A stretch of DNA of 64,000 bases from Paenibacillus baekrokdamisoli (GCF_003945345.1 NZ_AP019308.1:806001-870000); one strand, 5' to 3'. Numbered from the stretch's first letter, positions 24,448 to 34,069 are shown. Translations and numbers: made by a program. Notes: generated by a model from the letters alone, not told the origin.

Positions 24448-25971
24448 TTGAAGCGAATAAAGAAAAGTAATTTTATGATGCTAGTATTAGTCCTTATACT
24501 CGTTATCATTGCGGGTTGTTCCACGAATGGAAGCAAAACGGAAATGAAAGTGGAATCACCTAAACCAAACGAATCAACCACGGTCAATTTGCCAGAAGCG
24601 GCAAGTCTTCGTATATTAACGGAAAACTCACCGTCATGGCCGGCTAAGAAAGATTGGGCTGTATGGAAATGGTTGAAGGAGAAGACGAATATCACGATCT
24701 TGCATGAGACTCAAACAGGACCGGGGTCAGTGGCGCTTTCGATCGCATCGGGAGATATGCCTGACCTGTACACTGTTTACCTTGATGAAGCTCAGAAGTA
24801 TGGAGCCCAAGGTGCTTTCCTCGACTTGTCTAAATATTTGGACAAGATGCCTAATGTAAAAGCATTTTTAGACTCCAGACCTGATGTCGCCCAAAGAATG
24901 ACGTCACCAGGAGGGGAAAAGTACCAATTGCTCACCGATGGTGCGGGTGCAGGAAACCAGACGGTCTGGTTTTATAGGGATGATATCTTAAAGAAGCATT
25001 CTCTGAACGAGCCGAAAACGTGGGAAGAGTTATATGAAACAGCGAAGAAACTGAAACAGCTATACCCAGACAGCTATCCGTTTGTTTTCCGCCATGGATT
25101 GAATACCCTAGGTGCTTTTGGTCCGTCATTTGGTTTCTATCCGTCGTTTTTCGAGGACAAGGATACGGGTAAGATCAAGTATGGGGTGAACGATCCAGCT
25201 TTCAAAAAAATGATTGAATATTTGAACAAATTTTACAAGGAAGGGCTAATTCCACCAGACTGGCTCTCCATGGACTATAAGGTATGGACGCAATTTATTA
25301 CGACGAACAAGTCGTTCATCACAATTCAATATATCCCACAAATCGAAATCATGAACGCGCAGCTTCAGAATGGCGCTCATTTGAAGTTTATGCCGCCGCC
25401 GCTTGGAGCTGGCAGCAAAGGATACATTCCCAATTCAAACTTTGAAGTTACGGGATTTGCTGTATCCTCAAAAACGAAAAACTTGGATGCTGTACTGCGT
25501 TACCTCGATTTTATCTATTCCAAAGAAGGAAAGGACATTCTTAGCTGGGGAAAAGAAGGGGAAACCTATACAATCGAAAACGGTAAACGGAAGTTTATGC
25601 CGCAATTCAAAGAAGTTGTTGACCTGGCCAAAGAAGCGGGTATTATCACACAAGGCACTTACGGGCTAGCCGATGCTAATGCCGTGATGTCGCTCAGAAA
25701 TGAGAATGAACAATATTCCTACAATGAGGCAGAGAAATATAAATTCCCTGTTACTCCCGTCCTGCCTATGCTAAAAGCAGAAGAGAAAGCTGCGATCACG
25801 GTAGATCAGGAAAAGGTGACCAAATTCTATGAGACATCCGTAGCTAAATTTATTCTGGGAGAAACACCAATGACGCAATGGGACGCATTCATCAGTGAGT
25901 TGAATAAACTCGGAGTGCAGAAGATCATAGATACTTATCAGGTTGGGTTGGATCGGGTTAAAGCGAAATAA
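24448..25971 (+). CDS. extracellular solute-binding lipoprotein (LplA-type)
   Basis: TTG start with AAAGGTGG upstream. The 507-residue protein has a signal peptide and lipobox IIAGCS, then a family 1 type binding-protein fold (DMPDLYTVYLDE, then WFYRDDILKKHSLNEPKTWEELYETAK split over two lobes). It belongs to the large LplA class typical of Paenibacillus oligosaccharide importers, which use LplB/YtcP permeases and a shared MsmX-type ATPase encoded elsewhere; none is seen here. It is the first gene of the operon under the sensor-AraC. A longer frame upstream lacks support. Confidence 0.88.
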   Translation: MKRIKKSNFMMLVLVLILVIIAGCSTNGSKTEMKVESPKPNESTTVNLPEAASLRILTENSPSWPAKKDWAVWKWLKEKTNITILHETQTGPGSVALSIASGDMPDLYTVYLDEAQKYGAQGAFLDLSKYLDKMPNVKAFLDSRPDVAQRMTSPGGEKYQLLTDGAGAGNQTVWFYRDDILKKHSLNEPKTWEELYETAKKLKQLYPDSYPFVFRHGLNTLGAFGPSFGFYPSFFEDKDTGKIKYGVNDPAFKKMIEYLNKFYKEGLIPPDWLSMDYKVWTQFITTNKSFITIQYIPQIEIMNAQLQNGAHLKFMPPPLGAGSKGYIPNSNFEVTGFAVSSKTKNLDAVLRYLDFIYSKEGKDILSWGKEGETYTIENGKRKFMPQFKEVVDLAKEAGIITQGTYGLADANAVMSLRNENEQYSYNEAEKYKFPVTPVLPMLKAEEKAAITVDQEKVTKFYETSVAKFILGETPMTQWDAFISELNKLGVQKIIDTYQVGLDRVKAK

Positions 25972-26057
25972 GAAGTGATTGCATAAAGATGATAGGGCTG
26001 GTAAACAGGTTGATGAGCCTCCAGCCCTATCCATTTCTTTTTGGAAGGAGACACCGT

Positions 26058-26966
26058 ATGAAGCTATCCATTTTCAGGCAGTTGAAGCGTGATCAGACCT
26101 ATGTGCTTCTGCTGGCACCTGTGTTGATCTATTACATCCTGTTCAAGTATGTTCCTATGTTCGGCATTAGTATATCTTTCCTGGATTACAATGTGTTCAA
26201 GGGTATTTGGGCGAGTCCATGGGTTGGATTTAAACATTACAAGATATTCTTCGAAAACCGTGATGCCTTAGTCATTATCAAGAATACGATTCTCCTTGGG
26301 GGATATAATCTCTTTTTTGGATTTCCTGCACCGATCATTCTAGCCCTTTTGCTTAATGAGCTTAGGAGTTCAATATTCAAAAGATTCGTGCAGACGGTTA
26401 GCTACCTTCCCCATTTTTTGTCCAGTGTAGTAGTTTCTAGCATGATTATCATGCTATTATCCCCGAGTACCGGTTGGATCAGCCATGCGATGCAAGGGCT
26501 CGGGCTCCCAACTATCAATTTTTTACAGCAGGCAGAATGGTTTCGTACGATCTACATCAGCTCGGAAGTATGGCAGCAGGTTGGCTGGGGCTCCATTATC
26601 TATCTAGCGGCCTTAACCACAATTGACCCACAACTATATGAGGCGTCAAAAATGGATGGCGCAGGCAGGTGGAAGCAAACCTTGCATGTATCATTGCCGG
26701 GGATTGCGCCGGCTATTGTTATCCTGTTCATCCTGCAGATCGGTCATGTACTGGAAATTGGTTTTGAAAAGGTATTTCTGCTATCCAATGCAGCTACTTA
26801 CGACACTTCGGACGTTATCGCCACATATGTGTACCGGGTTGGTATTATACAAGGTGGATTTAGCTATGCTACGGCGATCGATTTATTCATGGGAGTCATC
26901 GGTATCGTGCTTGTATATGCAAGCAATCAGCTTAGCCGCAGATTAGGCGAAACCAGCTTATGGTAA
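26058..26966 (+). CDS. sugar ABC transporter permease (LplB-type)
   Basis: The 302-residue protein has six transmembrane segments and the EAA loop EASKMDGAGRWKQTLHVSLP-G, which contacts the ATPase. GGAAGGAG lies eight bases before ATG 26058. It is the second gene of the importer operon, 86 bp after the binding protein. The N-terminal KYVPMFGISISFLDYNVFKG segment is typical of LplB. Confidence 0.9.
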   Translation: MKLSIFRQLKRDQTYVLLLAPVLIYYILFKYVPMFGISISFLDYNVFKGIWASPWVGFKHYKIFFENRDALVIIKNTILLGGYNLFFGFPAPIILALLLNELRSSIFKRFVQTVSYLPHFLSSVVVSSMIIMLLSPSTGWISHAMQGLGLPTINFLQQAEWFRTIYISSEVWQQVGWGSIIYLAALTTIDPQLYEASKMDGAGRWKQTLHVSLPGIAPAIVILFILQIGHVLEIGFEKVFLLSNAATYDTSDVIATYVYRVGIIQGGFSYATAIDLFMGVIGIVLVYASNQLSRRLGETSLW

Positions 26967-26981
26967 GGGAGAAGTTCTTGA

Positions 26982-27848
26982 ATGAATAAGCGTATTCGTC
27001 TTTTCGATATTGTTAATGTTCTGCTGATGGGAATCGTCGTTTGCTCCATGCTGTTTCCTTTCGTCCATATGGCAGCGGTTTCCATAAGTTCTTCGGAGTA
27101 TGTACTTAGAAATGAAATTACTCTATGGCCCAAAGGCATCAAATTTGATGCATATACTGCTGTTCTAAGGGACAAACGTATTCTCGTTGGCTACCAAAAT
27201 ACAATCATGTATGTGGTGCTAGGAACTACGCTTTCGCTGATATTCACAACGATGGGAGCTTATTCATTGTCCAGAAAAAATCTTGTATTCGGTAAAACGT
27301 TTATGATGATGATCGTATTCACTATGCTGTTCAACGGCGGCATGATTCCAACTTATCTCGTTATACGCAGTTATGGTTTGTTGAATACGATATGGGCAAT
27401 GGTGTTGCCAGGACTTGTGTCTTCCTATTACCTGATCATCATGCGCACGTTTTTTCAAGGAGTTCCTCGGGATCTCGAGGAGTCCGGTAAAATAGATGGA
27501 TTATCCAATCTTGGCGTACTGCTAAGAATCGTTCTCCCTTTAACGAAACCTGTACTAATGACGATCTCGTTGTTCTATGCAGTAGGGATATGGGGCAACT
27601 TCTTCTCCGCGCTTCTCTATTTACAGGATCCAAACTTGTTCCCGCTCCAGGAAATGGTTCGGAATATCGTGATGATGGGTCAAGTCGAAGAAAATACCGT
27701 AAGTTCTGCCATCGGGAATAAGGCGATCGTATTGGAATCGCTGAAGTATACGGTTATTCTCGTTAGCACACTACCAATTCTGATGGTTTACCCTTTTATT
27801 CAGAAGCATTTTGTTAAAGGTGCCATGATTGGTTCCGTAAAAGGCTGA
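26982..27848 (+). CDS. sugar ABC transporter permease (YtcP-type)
   Basis: The 288-residue protein is the partner permease of the carbohydrate uptake 1 family. It has six membrane helices, MFNGGMIPTYLVIRSYGLLN, the EAA loop LEESGKIDGLSNLGVLLRIV followed by LPLTKP, and the common C-terminus PFIQKHFVKGAMIGSVKG. It starts 15 bp after the LplB-type gene with AGGGAGAAG upstream. Confidence 0.9.
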   Translation: MNKRIRLFDIVNVLLMGIVVCSMLFPFVHMAAVSISSSEYVLRNEITLWPKGIKFDAYTAVLRDKRILVGYQNTIMYVVLGTTLSLIFTTMGAYSLSRKNLVFGKTFMMMIVFTMLFNGGMIPTYLVIRSYGLLNTIWAMVLPGLVSSYYLIIMRTFFQGVPRDLEESGKIDGLSNLGVLLRIVLPLTKPVLMTISLFYAVGIWGNFFSALLYLQDPNLFPLQEMVRNIVMMGQVEENTVSSAIGNKAIVLESLKYTVILVSTLPILMVYPFIQKHFVKGAMIGSVKG

Positions 27849-27903
27849 GTGATGGTCTCTTCGGAAGAATTTTAATTTTGCAGTATAAAGGAGGAGGGGG
27901 ATA

Positions 27904-28923
27904 ATGGTTGAATCATTTTGGAAGAGTAGATTAGTAGAGATAGTGGAATGTATGTCAACTGTTTCAAAGGGGAATGCGAGCGTATTGACATCTTCGGCTG
28001 GCGGTAGAGACATTTACATGGTGGAATACGGTTTGAAGGAGGACTTCGGCCGACGAGCCAATTATAATTCGGCTTGCGGCGCGAAGAACCCTGAGCATTA
28101 TGCGCGTAAAGGCTTGGACGCAAAACCGGTTCTTCTTATTGTAGGCGGCATACATGGAGGCGAGCTCGAAGGGATCGTTGGAGTCATGAATCTGATCCAT
28201 TTACTGGAGACGGGGGTCGATTATCGGGGGAGGAGGAACGATTATCTATACGAGAATGCGTATCGCTTCAGGCTTCTGCTTATTCCCTGTATGAATCCTG
28301 ACGGTCGAGCTCGACTGCCTGTAGATTCATTGATTGATGTGCCTTATGAACAGTTTGTGTATTACATGCAAGGCTCTTTGAAAGACGGCACGCTATGTAG
28401 ATGGCCAGACTGTAAGGCTGTTCACCCGATCAAAGATGCTTCCGATTTTTTGGGATCTTACTTTAATGATGATGGAATCAACATGATGCATGACAATTTC
28501 TTTGCTCCGATGGCAAAGGAGACCGGGGCTTTGCTCGGATTGTCGGAGAGAGAAGCGGTCGATTTCTCTGTATTGCTGCACGGTGGAGCCAATACAGAAA
28601 TTCACTTTCCAGCGATTCATTATTTACCTTACCTAATCATGATGAGGCAGCAGGCATTTAATTCGAGTATCGAAGCTGCATATAGGAGGCAGGGGCTTCC
28701 GTTTAGCTTACAGAATCAAGTCGTAGTGAATGGGGAACAACCCGCATGTCCGTCATTTAATTTGACATCGGCTCTCCATCATACATGCGGTGGTATGAGT
28801 ATGGAGTTCGAATCTAACATGGGACTTGAAGCGCCGGGAGTTAAACTGACAGCTGATGAAATTCTTGATAGCCACTTCGTATTATTCGAAGAGATGTTCC
28901 GGTTTGCAATGAAACAGGCATGA
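27904..28923 (+). CDS. M14-family zinc carboxypeptidase-like protein
   Basis: The 339-residue protein has the M14 zinc motif GGIHGGELEG (His84, Glu87), followed by CMNPDGRARLP (NPDGR segment), NDDGINMMHDNFF and LLHGGANTEIHFP with a later zinc-ligand type histidine. The Glu in GGMSMEFESN could be the catalytic base. There is no signal peptide, so it should be cytoplasmic. GGAGGAGGGGG precedes the ATG. It is the last gene of an importer operon of carbohydrate type; cleavage of an amide or peptide part of an imported glycoconjugate is a reasonable but unproven role. Confidence 0.82.
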   Translation: MVESFWKSRLVEIVECMSTVSKGNASVLTSSAGGRDIYMVEYGLKEDFGRRANYNSACGAKNPEHYARKGLDAKPVLLIVGGIHGGELEGIVGVMNLIHLLETGVDYRGRRNDYLYENAYRFRLLLIPCMNPDGRARLPVDSLIDVPYEQFVYYMQGSLKDGTLCRWPDCKAVHPIKDASDFLGSYFNDDGINMMHDNFFAPMAKETGALLGLSEREAVDFSVLLHGGANTEIHFPAIHYLPYLIMMRQQAFNSSIEAAYRRQGLPFSLQNQVVVNGEQPACPSFNLTSALHHTCGGMSMEFESNMGLEAPGVKLTADEILDSHFVLFEEMFRFAMKQA

Positions 28924-28974
28924 AGATTCTAAAAAAGATGAACATTCCGCCGTTCAGTTGGGCCGGATGGTCAA

Positions 28975-29172
28975 CTGCTGCGCGATGGAGATTCGTACCA
29001 AGATGTCTATACGGCTCCGAATATAACTTGGAAATATACGAATGAATCGCTTCTCTCGGCTTCACTGTACGACAATCCATATGTTAGGGAGATGTTTCTG
29101 AAAGAATATGTGCCGGGTATGATCGATCCTGTCTTCTGCTTCAAGCACCAAACGGATTTACAATCTAGTTGA
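28975..29172 (+). pseudogene. coding relic of a lost gene
   Basis: A 65-codon frame without a start reads [20 protein letters not shown] and ends [19 protein letters not shown]. It resembles protein but is cut on both sides and joined directly to the kinase relic. Family not recognised. Confidence 0.3.
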
Positions 29173-29571
29173 CAATATGCGGCAGGTTCAAAAAGGTGAT
29201 TTGTCGGTAACCATTCCAAAGGATAGCAGAGATGAAATCGGTGAGTTGGCATTAAATTTTAATTTTATGATTAAAAAAATAAATGAATTAATCGAGGAAC
29301 AATACAAGAGCGGGCAAGAGGTTAAGGAAGCAGAGCTTAAATTGGTTCAAGCAGAGTTCAAGACATTACAGGCTCAGATCAATCCGCACTTTCTTTACAC
29401 TACGCTGGATTTAATCAATTGGATGGCGATCAAATATAATTGTCCGGATATCGAATCCTTGATTTATTCCTTATCGCGGTTCTATAAGCTTAGTTTAAGA
29501 AAAGGTGCAGACATAAAAGTACACTGGGAGAGGGGACAACGGTCGAAATCCGAATTCCGCTCCATATTTGA
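29150..29571 (+). pseudogene. YesM-type sensor histidine kinase relic, internal deletion
   Basis: A HAMP linker ([19 protein letters not shown]) is followed by the His-kinase dimer helix with the phosphoacceptor QAQINPHFLYTTLDLINW and SRFYKLSLRKGAD. The ATPase domain is missing: the text jumps to GTTVEIRIPLHI-stop, its normal last residues, in another frame (29533-29571). The N-terminal sensor is also absent. A YesN-type partner is not nearby. Confidence 0.8.
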
Positions 29572-29640
29572 TCATAGGAACATAAAAACCTCCTTCTCCT
29601 TGGAAACTCAGGATGAGGAGGTTGAATTATGTAAGATCAG

Positions 29641-30152
29641 CTAGTTTGAATTCAGTAAAGCGTGATACTCGTCCGTTCTACGTTCTTTCTTGAATAAGCT
29701 GCGAGATTCTCCATTGCCGTCTCCTACAGAGAGACAGTAGGTGTACCGCCGCTCGTCCAATCGAATATCTGCCGTGAACACACCTGCTGCTTCGTCAGCT
29801 ACATTCCCAATGATGTCACCCATAGGGTCAATGATTCGACTTGATGCGGGACCATTGCAGCCCGAAACAACAACATGCAATCCATTATCTCTTGCGCGAG
29901 CTTTTGTTTGCAGCAGTTCATAGCCTATTGTCGGTATAAAAATCACTTCTGCACCCGATAGGGCAAGAATTCGCGCAGATTCTGGAAACTCTTGATCGTA
30001 GAGGCTTCATAGAAGGTTTCAGTCAAACAGATGATATCGGGGTTGCTACTGCCGGATTTATCGATTACCTCCAATATTAAACCGAGATTTGTAGCAAAAT
30101 CCTCTGTCGGTTTTATATAGGTGGTAGCCACGCGAACAAGTCGTTCACCCAA
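29641..30152 (-). pseudogene. nitrilase/CN-hydrolase relic, internal deletion
   Basis: The first piece (30152 down to about 30000) contains SNPDIICLTETFYE with the catalytic Glu. Then the frame changes and continues YDQEFPESARILALSGAEVI, FIPTIGYELLQTKARARDNG and a normal C-terminus. The middle of the domain, including the catalytic Lys and the Cys that should precede YDQEFPE, is deleted. TTG 30152 with GAGG is the likely old start. It lies tail-to-tail with the broken kinase. Confidence 0.8.
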
Positions 30153-30215
30153 TTTTCCTCATTCATACTATTAACCAGATTCATTGGCTCAGCCTCCTTG
30201 CCAAATTCCATTCTA

Positions 30216-31298
30216 CTAATCGAAATAAATCGCTTTCCCGGTCCTCGAAGATTCATAGATTGCTTCTAAGATTTGCGTGACAACTAACGCTTGCTCCGGT
30301 TTTACCAACGGCTCAGTGTCGTGAAGTATGCAATCGAGCCACATCCGCGCTTCCAGATCGCTTGGGCTTTCTTCGCTGCCTTCAAAAAAATCAACTCCGC
30401 CTACGCTCATATCGATGGTGGTTTCGTACATTCTGCCCAGCCTTTCGCCGTTAATGCGGAGTCCGTTACGCATATCCGCTCCACCCTCCGTACCGCAAAG
30501 CGTCGTTTTTGCCTCAAGGGTGTCAAGTGAGTTGAGCGCCCAGCTGGATTCGAGTATAACGGTCGCTCCGTTCTGCATGGTAATAAAACCGAAAGCAGAA
30601 TCTTCTACTGTAAACTTTTCAGGATCCCACGGTCCCCAGAAGTTTGCTGCATTTTCTTTGCGGCTAAGCTTGTTGAAAGCCGTGCCCAGGACACATTTTG
30701 GTGCATAATTGTTCATCATACGCAAGGTTAAATCCAGTGCATGGCTGCCGATATCGATGAGCGGGCCGCCGCCCTGTTTCTCTTGGTCCAGAAAGACGCC
30801 CCAAGTGGGAACCCCGCGTCTGCGGATTGCATGAGCTTTGGCAAAATAAATGTCGCCAAGCTCGCCATTATCGCAAATTTGCTGCAAATAACGGCTGTCC
30901 GGCCGGAAATTATTCTGGTAAGCAATCGAGAGCTTTTTGCCGGTTCGTCGAGCGGCTTCCAACATGGCTTGCGCTTGTGCTGCATTTTTGGCCATCGGTT
31001 TCTCGCACATGACATGCTTGCCGGACTCCATTGCCGCAATAGAGATCTCTGCATGTGAATCGTTTGGTGTACATACATAGATAACATCGATAGTGACATC
31101 CTTAAGGACCTCTCTATAATCGTAATACGATTTTGCGCCAATTGCACCATGTTTTGCCGCGGCTCTTTCTGCTTTATCGACAATGATATCGCAGAAGGCG
31201 ACCATTTCCAGCTCATTCAGCTTAGAAAGTGCAGGGAAATGCTTCTCGAATGCTATGCCGCCGCAACCAATAATTGCCGCTTTAAGTTTCTTAACCAT
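30216..31298 (-). CDS. Gfo/Idh/MocA family oxidoreductase
   Basis: The 360-residue NAD(P)-dependent sugar or polyol dehydrogenase has the Rossmann motif AAIIGCGGIAFEKHF at the N-terminus, VIYVCTPNDSHAEI, the family hallmark GKHVMCEKPMAKN with the catalytic Lys, and DIGSHALDLTLRMM with the active-site Asp/His pair. ATG 31298 has GGAGG nine bases upstream. The promoter shares the exact 38-bp box with the isomerase at 20.7 kb, so the two enzymes probably work on the same ligand. Confidence 0.92.
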   Translation of the reverse strand: MVKKLKAAIIGCGGIAFEKHFPALSKLNELEMVAFCDIIVDKAERAAAKHGAIGAKSYYDYREVLKDVTIDVIYVCTPNDSHAEISIAAMESGKHVMCEKPMAKNAAQAQAMLEAARRTGKKLSIAYQNNFRPDSRYLQQICDNGELGDIYFAKAHAIRRRGVPTWGVFLDQEKQGGGPLIDIGSHALDLTLRMMNNYAPKCVLGTAFNKLSRKENAANFWGPWDPEKFTVEDSAFGFITMQNGATVILESSWALNSLDTLEAKTTLCGTEGGADMRNGLRINGERLGRMYETTIDMSVGGVDFFEGSEESPSDLEARMWLDCILHDTEPLVKPEQALVVTQILEAIYESSRTGKAIYFD

Positions 31299-31395
31299 CT
31301 TAATCGACCTCCGCAAATTTATAAATTTGTTACAGCCCGCTTTAAGTTAGCTGTTCATTTCAGCTCTATTATAGGGCGAACGAATGCTGCAATGA

Positions 31396-31433
31396 AATGA
31401 AGGATGTCATTGAAACATGAACAATATGATTGA
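31396..31433 (-). promoter_or_regulatory. 38-bp promoter box of the oxidoreductase gene
   Basis: Identical over 38 bp to 21589-21626, with a TATAAT 22 bp downstream on the minus strand and an unrelated sequence between. It is about 100 bp before the start codon. Confidence 0.7.
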
Positions 31434-31467
31434 GTTTCAGGGATAAAGTGATTTGATGTAAATCTGA

Positions 31468-31671
31468 CCCACCGGTGGTGCGGATCGGACGGTATCAGCT
31501 GTTTTAACTAAAATTCGTATGGATGGCGCTGTAGACGGGGTATCAGGTGGGACGCCAGTACTCGCTAGCATTGAAGCCTACAATGAGGTTCCCGTATTCC
31601 CGACGCTGTATGGACAAGGTTTGACTCTGCTACTGCTTACGGAAGTGATTAATCAAAATCGTACAACGTGA
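31468..31671 (+). pseudogene. 3' coding relic
   Basis: A frame without a start, open for 67 codons, reads TGGADRTVSAVLTKIRMDGA and ends GQGLTLLLLTEVINQNRTT. It looks like the tail of a lost enzyme gene; the family is not recognised. Apart from this and the 38-bp box, the 31.3-31.8 kb gap shows nothing. Confidence 0.3.
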
Positions 31672-31797
31672 TCGTTCACGATAATTTGCTTGCAGTTAAT
31701 AAGCTTGCAGTTTATTGACTTTCGTATTGAGATTATGATATATTATCCTACGTCGCTTTATACAATAGTTACTCTATTGGTAAACATACTGCCAGAT

Positions 31798-31884
31798 GCG
31801 GTCATGGCGGAATTGGCAGACGCGCTAGATTCAGGTTCTAGTGTCAGCAATGACGTGGAGGTTCGAGTCCTCTTGACCGCACCA
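31798..31884 (+). tRNA. tRNA-Leu (anticodon CAG)
   Basis: The complete 87-base gene includes CCA. Acceptor GCGGTCA pairs with TGACCGC; the D-arm region is GGCGGAATTGGCAGACGCGC; the anticodon stem CTAGA/TCTAG encloses TTCAGGT, giving CAG; a long variable arm follows, then the T-arm GGAGGTTCGAGTCCTC. The long variable arm and leucine identity fit class II tRNAs. Confidence 0.95.
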
Positions 31885-31898
31885 TACTTTACCACAAC

Positions 31899-31928
31899 AC
31901 TCTAGAGATTCTTCTGGAGTTTTTTTTC
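31899..31928 (+). terminator. terminator of tRNA-Leu
   Basis: ACTCTAGA pairs with TTCTGGAGT (wobble pairs), then eight T. Confidence 0.75.
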
Positions 31929-31968
31929 TATTTGCGTAATTAAACCCACGGAGATTGGAGCAACTCAA

Positions 31969-33804
31969 TTGTATCGCAATTTAGAAGATTGCATTGCCGA
32001 CTTGGAAAAGAATGGGCACTTGGTTCGTATTCAAGAAGAAGTCGATCCCTATCTTGAAATGGCTGCGATCCATATGAAAGTACATGAGGCCGGCGGCCCT
32101 GCATTATTATTTGAGAATATAAAAGGCTCGAAGTTTCGGGCTGTATCCAATCTTTTCGGCACAATAGAGCGAAGCAAGTTTATATTTCGGAATACTTGGG
32201 AAGCGGTGCAGAACGTCATGGCTCTGCGAAATGATCCCATTAAGGCTTTAAAACACCCCTTTCAGAATATCGGAACCGGACTAGCAGCTTGGAAAGCACT
32301 GCCTCTGAAGAAATCTGGGAGCTTGCCGGTTGCTCATCAGGAAATCAATATATCTGACCTTCCACTCATTCAAAGCTGGCCCATGGACGGCGGTGCTTTT
32401 ATCACCTTGCCTCAAGTGTATTCAGAAGATCTGGACAAGCCGGGAATTATGAATTCTAACTTGGGGATGTACCGTGTTCAACTAAGTGGCAATGAATATG
32501 AAATGAATAAAGAAATTGGTTTGCATTATCAGATCCACCGAGGCATCGGAGTCCATCAGGATAAGGCGAATAAACAAGGCGTCCCTTTAAAAGTAAGCTG
32601 TTTTATCGGTGGGCCTCCGGCTCACACGTTGTCAGCTGTTATGCCCTTGCCAGAAGGTATGAGTGAAATGACCTTCGCGGGTTTGCTTTCAGGGCGTCGT
32701 TTTCGGTACAGCTATATCGATGGCTTCTGCATTAGTAATGATGCTGATTTTGTTATAACTGGAGAAATTCATCAGGGAGAGACGAAGCCGGAGGGTCCTT
32801 TTGGCGACCATTTAGGCTACTATAGCCTTACCCATCCTTTTCCTGTCATGAAAGTACATAAAGTGTATGCCAAACCGAATGCCATATGGCCGTTCACAGT
32901 CGTAGGCCGACCGCCGCAGGAAGATACCGTGTTCGGAGAACTCATCCATGAGCTGACAGGTGATGCGATTAAACAAGAAATCCCTGGCGTAAAAGAAGTG
33001 CATGCTGTAGATGCTGCAGGTGTACATCCATTGCTATTCGCGATTGCAAGCGAACGCTATACACCTTATCAACAGGTCAAACAGCCAGCTGAGATGCTTA
33101 CAATCGCCAATCGGATTTTAGGAACTGGACAACTAAGCTTGGCTAAGTATTTATTCATTACGGCAGAAGAGAATCAGCCTCTAGATACCCATCATGAAGT
33201 GGATTTTCTAACCTATATTATGGAACGTATCGATCTTCGTCGTGACATTCATTTTTATACCAATACGACCATTGATACGCTGGATTATTCGGGAACTGGA
33301 TTAAATAGCGGCAGTAAAGTGGTCATCGCCGCTTATGGCGATAAAAAAAGGGAATTATGTAGAGATGTACCGGATGGTTGGAAGGAATTACGGGGGTATG
33401 AGAATGCACGGTTAGTGATGCCAGGCATTGTAGCTATTCAAGGGCCTAAATTCGCCAATTACGCGGAAGCACAGCAGGAAATGCAGCGTTTAAGTGACGC
33501 TATTCAAGAAAAGGGTCCGATCTCTACTTGTCCAATGATCATCATGTGTGATGACAGCAGCTTTATGAGTGAGACGATCAACAATTTTCTCTGGGCTACA
33601 TTCACGCGCAGCAATCCTTCTCATGATATTTATGGCGTGAATAGTTATTATGAGAACAAGCATTGGGCCTGTGATAATCTCATTATCGATGCCCGTATTA
33701 AACCGCATCAAGCGCCGCCTTTGATCCCCGATCCGACGATTGAGAAGAATATCGAACGATTGTTTGTAAAAGGGGCCAGTTTGGGCGGAGTAAAGATGGG
33801 GTGA
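31969..33804 (+). CDS. UbiD-family decarboxylase
   Basis: The 611-residue protein of the UbiD superfamily would use prenylated FMN, made by a UbiX-type protein not seen here, for reversible decarboxylation of aromatic or alpha,beta-unsaturated acids. It has the N-terminal MYRNLEDCIADLEKNGHLVR, the internal ETKPEGPFGDHLGYY segment with the conserved Glu and the FGDH metal/FMN region near residue 273, and the C-terminal PDPTIEKNIERLFVKG-like end. TTG 31969 has GGAG eight bases upstream. It is monocistronic behind the tRNA. The substrate is unknown; menaquinone or phenolic-acid decarboxylation are options. Confidence 0.85.
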   Translation: MYRNLEDCIADLEKNGHLVRIQEEVDPYLEMAAIHMKVHEAGGPALLFENIKGSKFRAVSNLFGTIERSKFIFRNTWEAVQNVMALRNDPIKALKHPFQNIGTGLAAWKALPLKKSGSLPVAHQEINISDLPLIQSWPMDGGAFITLPQVYSEDLDKPGIMNSNLGMYRVQLSGNEYEMNKEIGLHYQIHRGIGVHQDKANKQGVPLKVSCFIGGPPAHTLSAVMPLPEGMSEMTFAGLLSGRRFRYSYIDGFCISNDADFVITGEIHQGETKPEGPFGDHLGYYSLTHPFPVMKVHKVYAKPNAIWPFTVVGRPPQEDTVFGELIHELTGDAIKQEIPGVKEVHAVDAAGVHPLLFAIASERYTPYQQVKQPAEMLTIANRILGTGQLSLAKYLFITAEENQPLDTHHEVDFLTYIMERIDLRRDIHFYTNTTIDTLDYSGTGLNSGSKVVIAAYGDKKRELCRDVPDGWKELRGYENARLVMPGIVAIQGPKFANYAEAQQEMQRLSDAIQEKGPISTCPMIIMCDDSSFMSETINNFLWATFTRSNPSHDIYGVNSYYENKHWACDNLIIDARIKPHQAPPLIPDPTIEKNIERLFVKGASLGGVKMG

Positions 33805-33849
33805 GTTTGTGGACGTCATCACATAACGTTGTGGCGTTATCTGTATTGA

Positions 33850-33982
33850 ATGCAAGGGGGTGAATGCCGTGATTCAGTTCGCGTGCAGGAATCGTTTGAA
33901 TAAACATCTTGTGTTACTCCAGTGTATGAGCACGGTGTCTGAATCCACCTTAGCGATCTACTTCGTTGAATGGGCATCGTAA
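33850..33982 (+). repeat. repeat family copy 1, with a 37-codon frame
   Basis: Within this stretch a frame from GTG 33869 (AGGGGGTG six bases upstream) to TAA 33982 ends MSTVSESTLAIYFVEWAS. A related sequence at 61484-61603 ends STTSESTAKFVFVEFASSAI, and the DNA shares GAGCACG-GTCTGAATC and flanking blocks. It could be a short-peptide gene family or a structured non-coding repeat; similarity persists at DNA level outside the frame. Confidence 0.4.
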
Positions 33983-34038
33983 GAAAGTTTAATCGAGATT
34001 AGGACTTCCCCTTAGGATTCACCAAATGTGACTAACGA

Positions 34039-34069
34039 ACACGCCAAAATTGGCGTGTTTTTCGTTTTG
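34039..34069 (+). terminator. Rho-independent terminator
   Basis: ACACGCCAA and TTGGCGTGT form a perfect stem followed by TTTTCGTTTTG. Confidence 0.8.
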
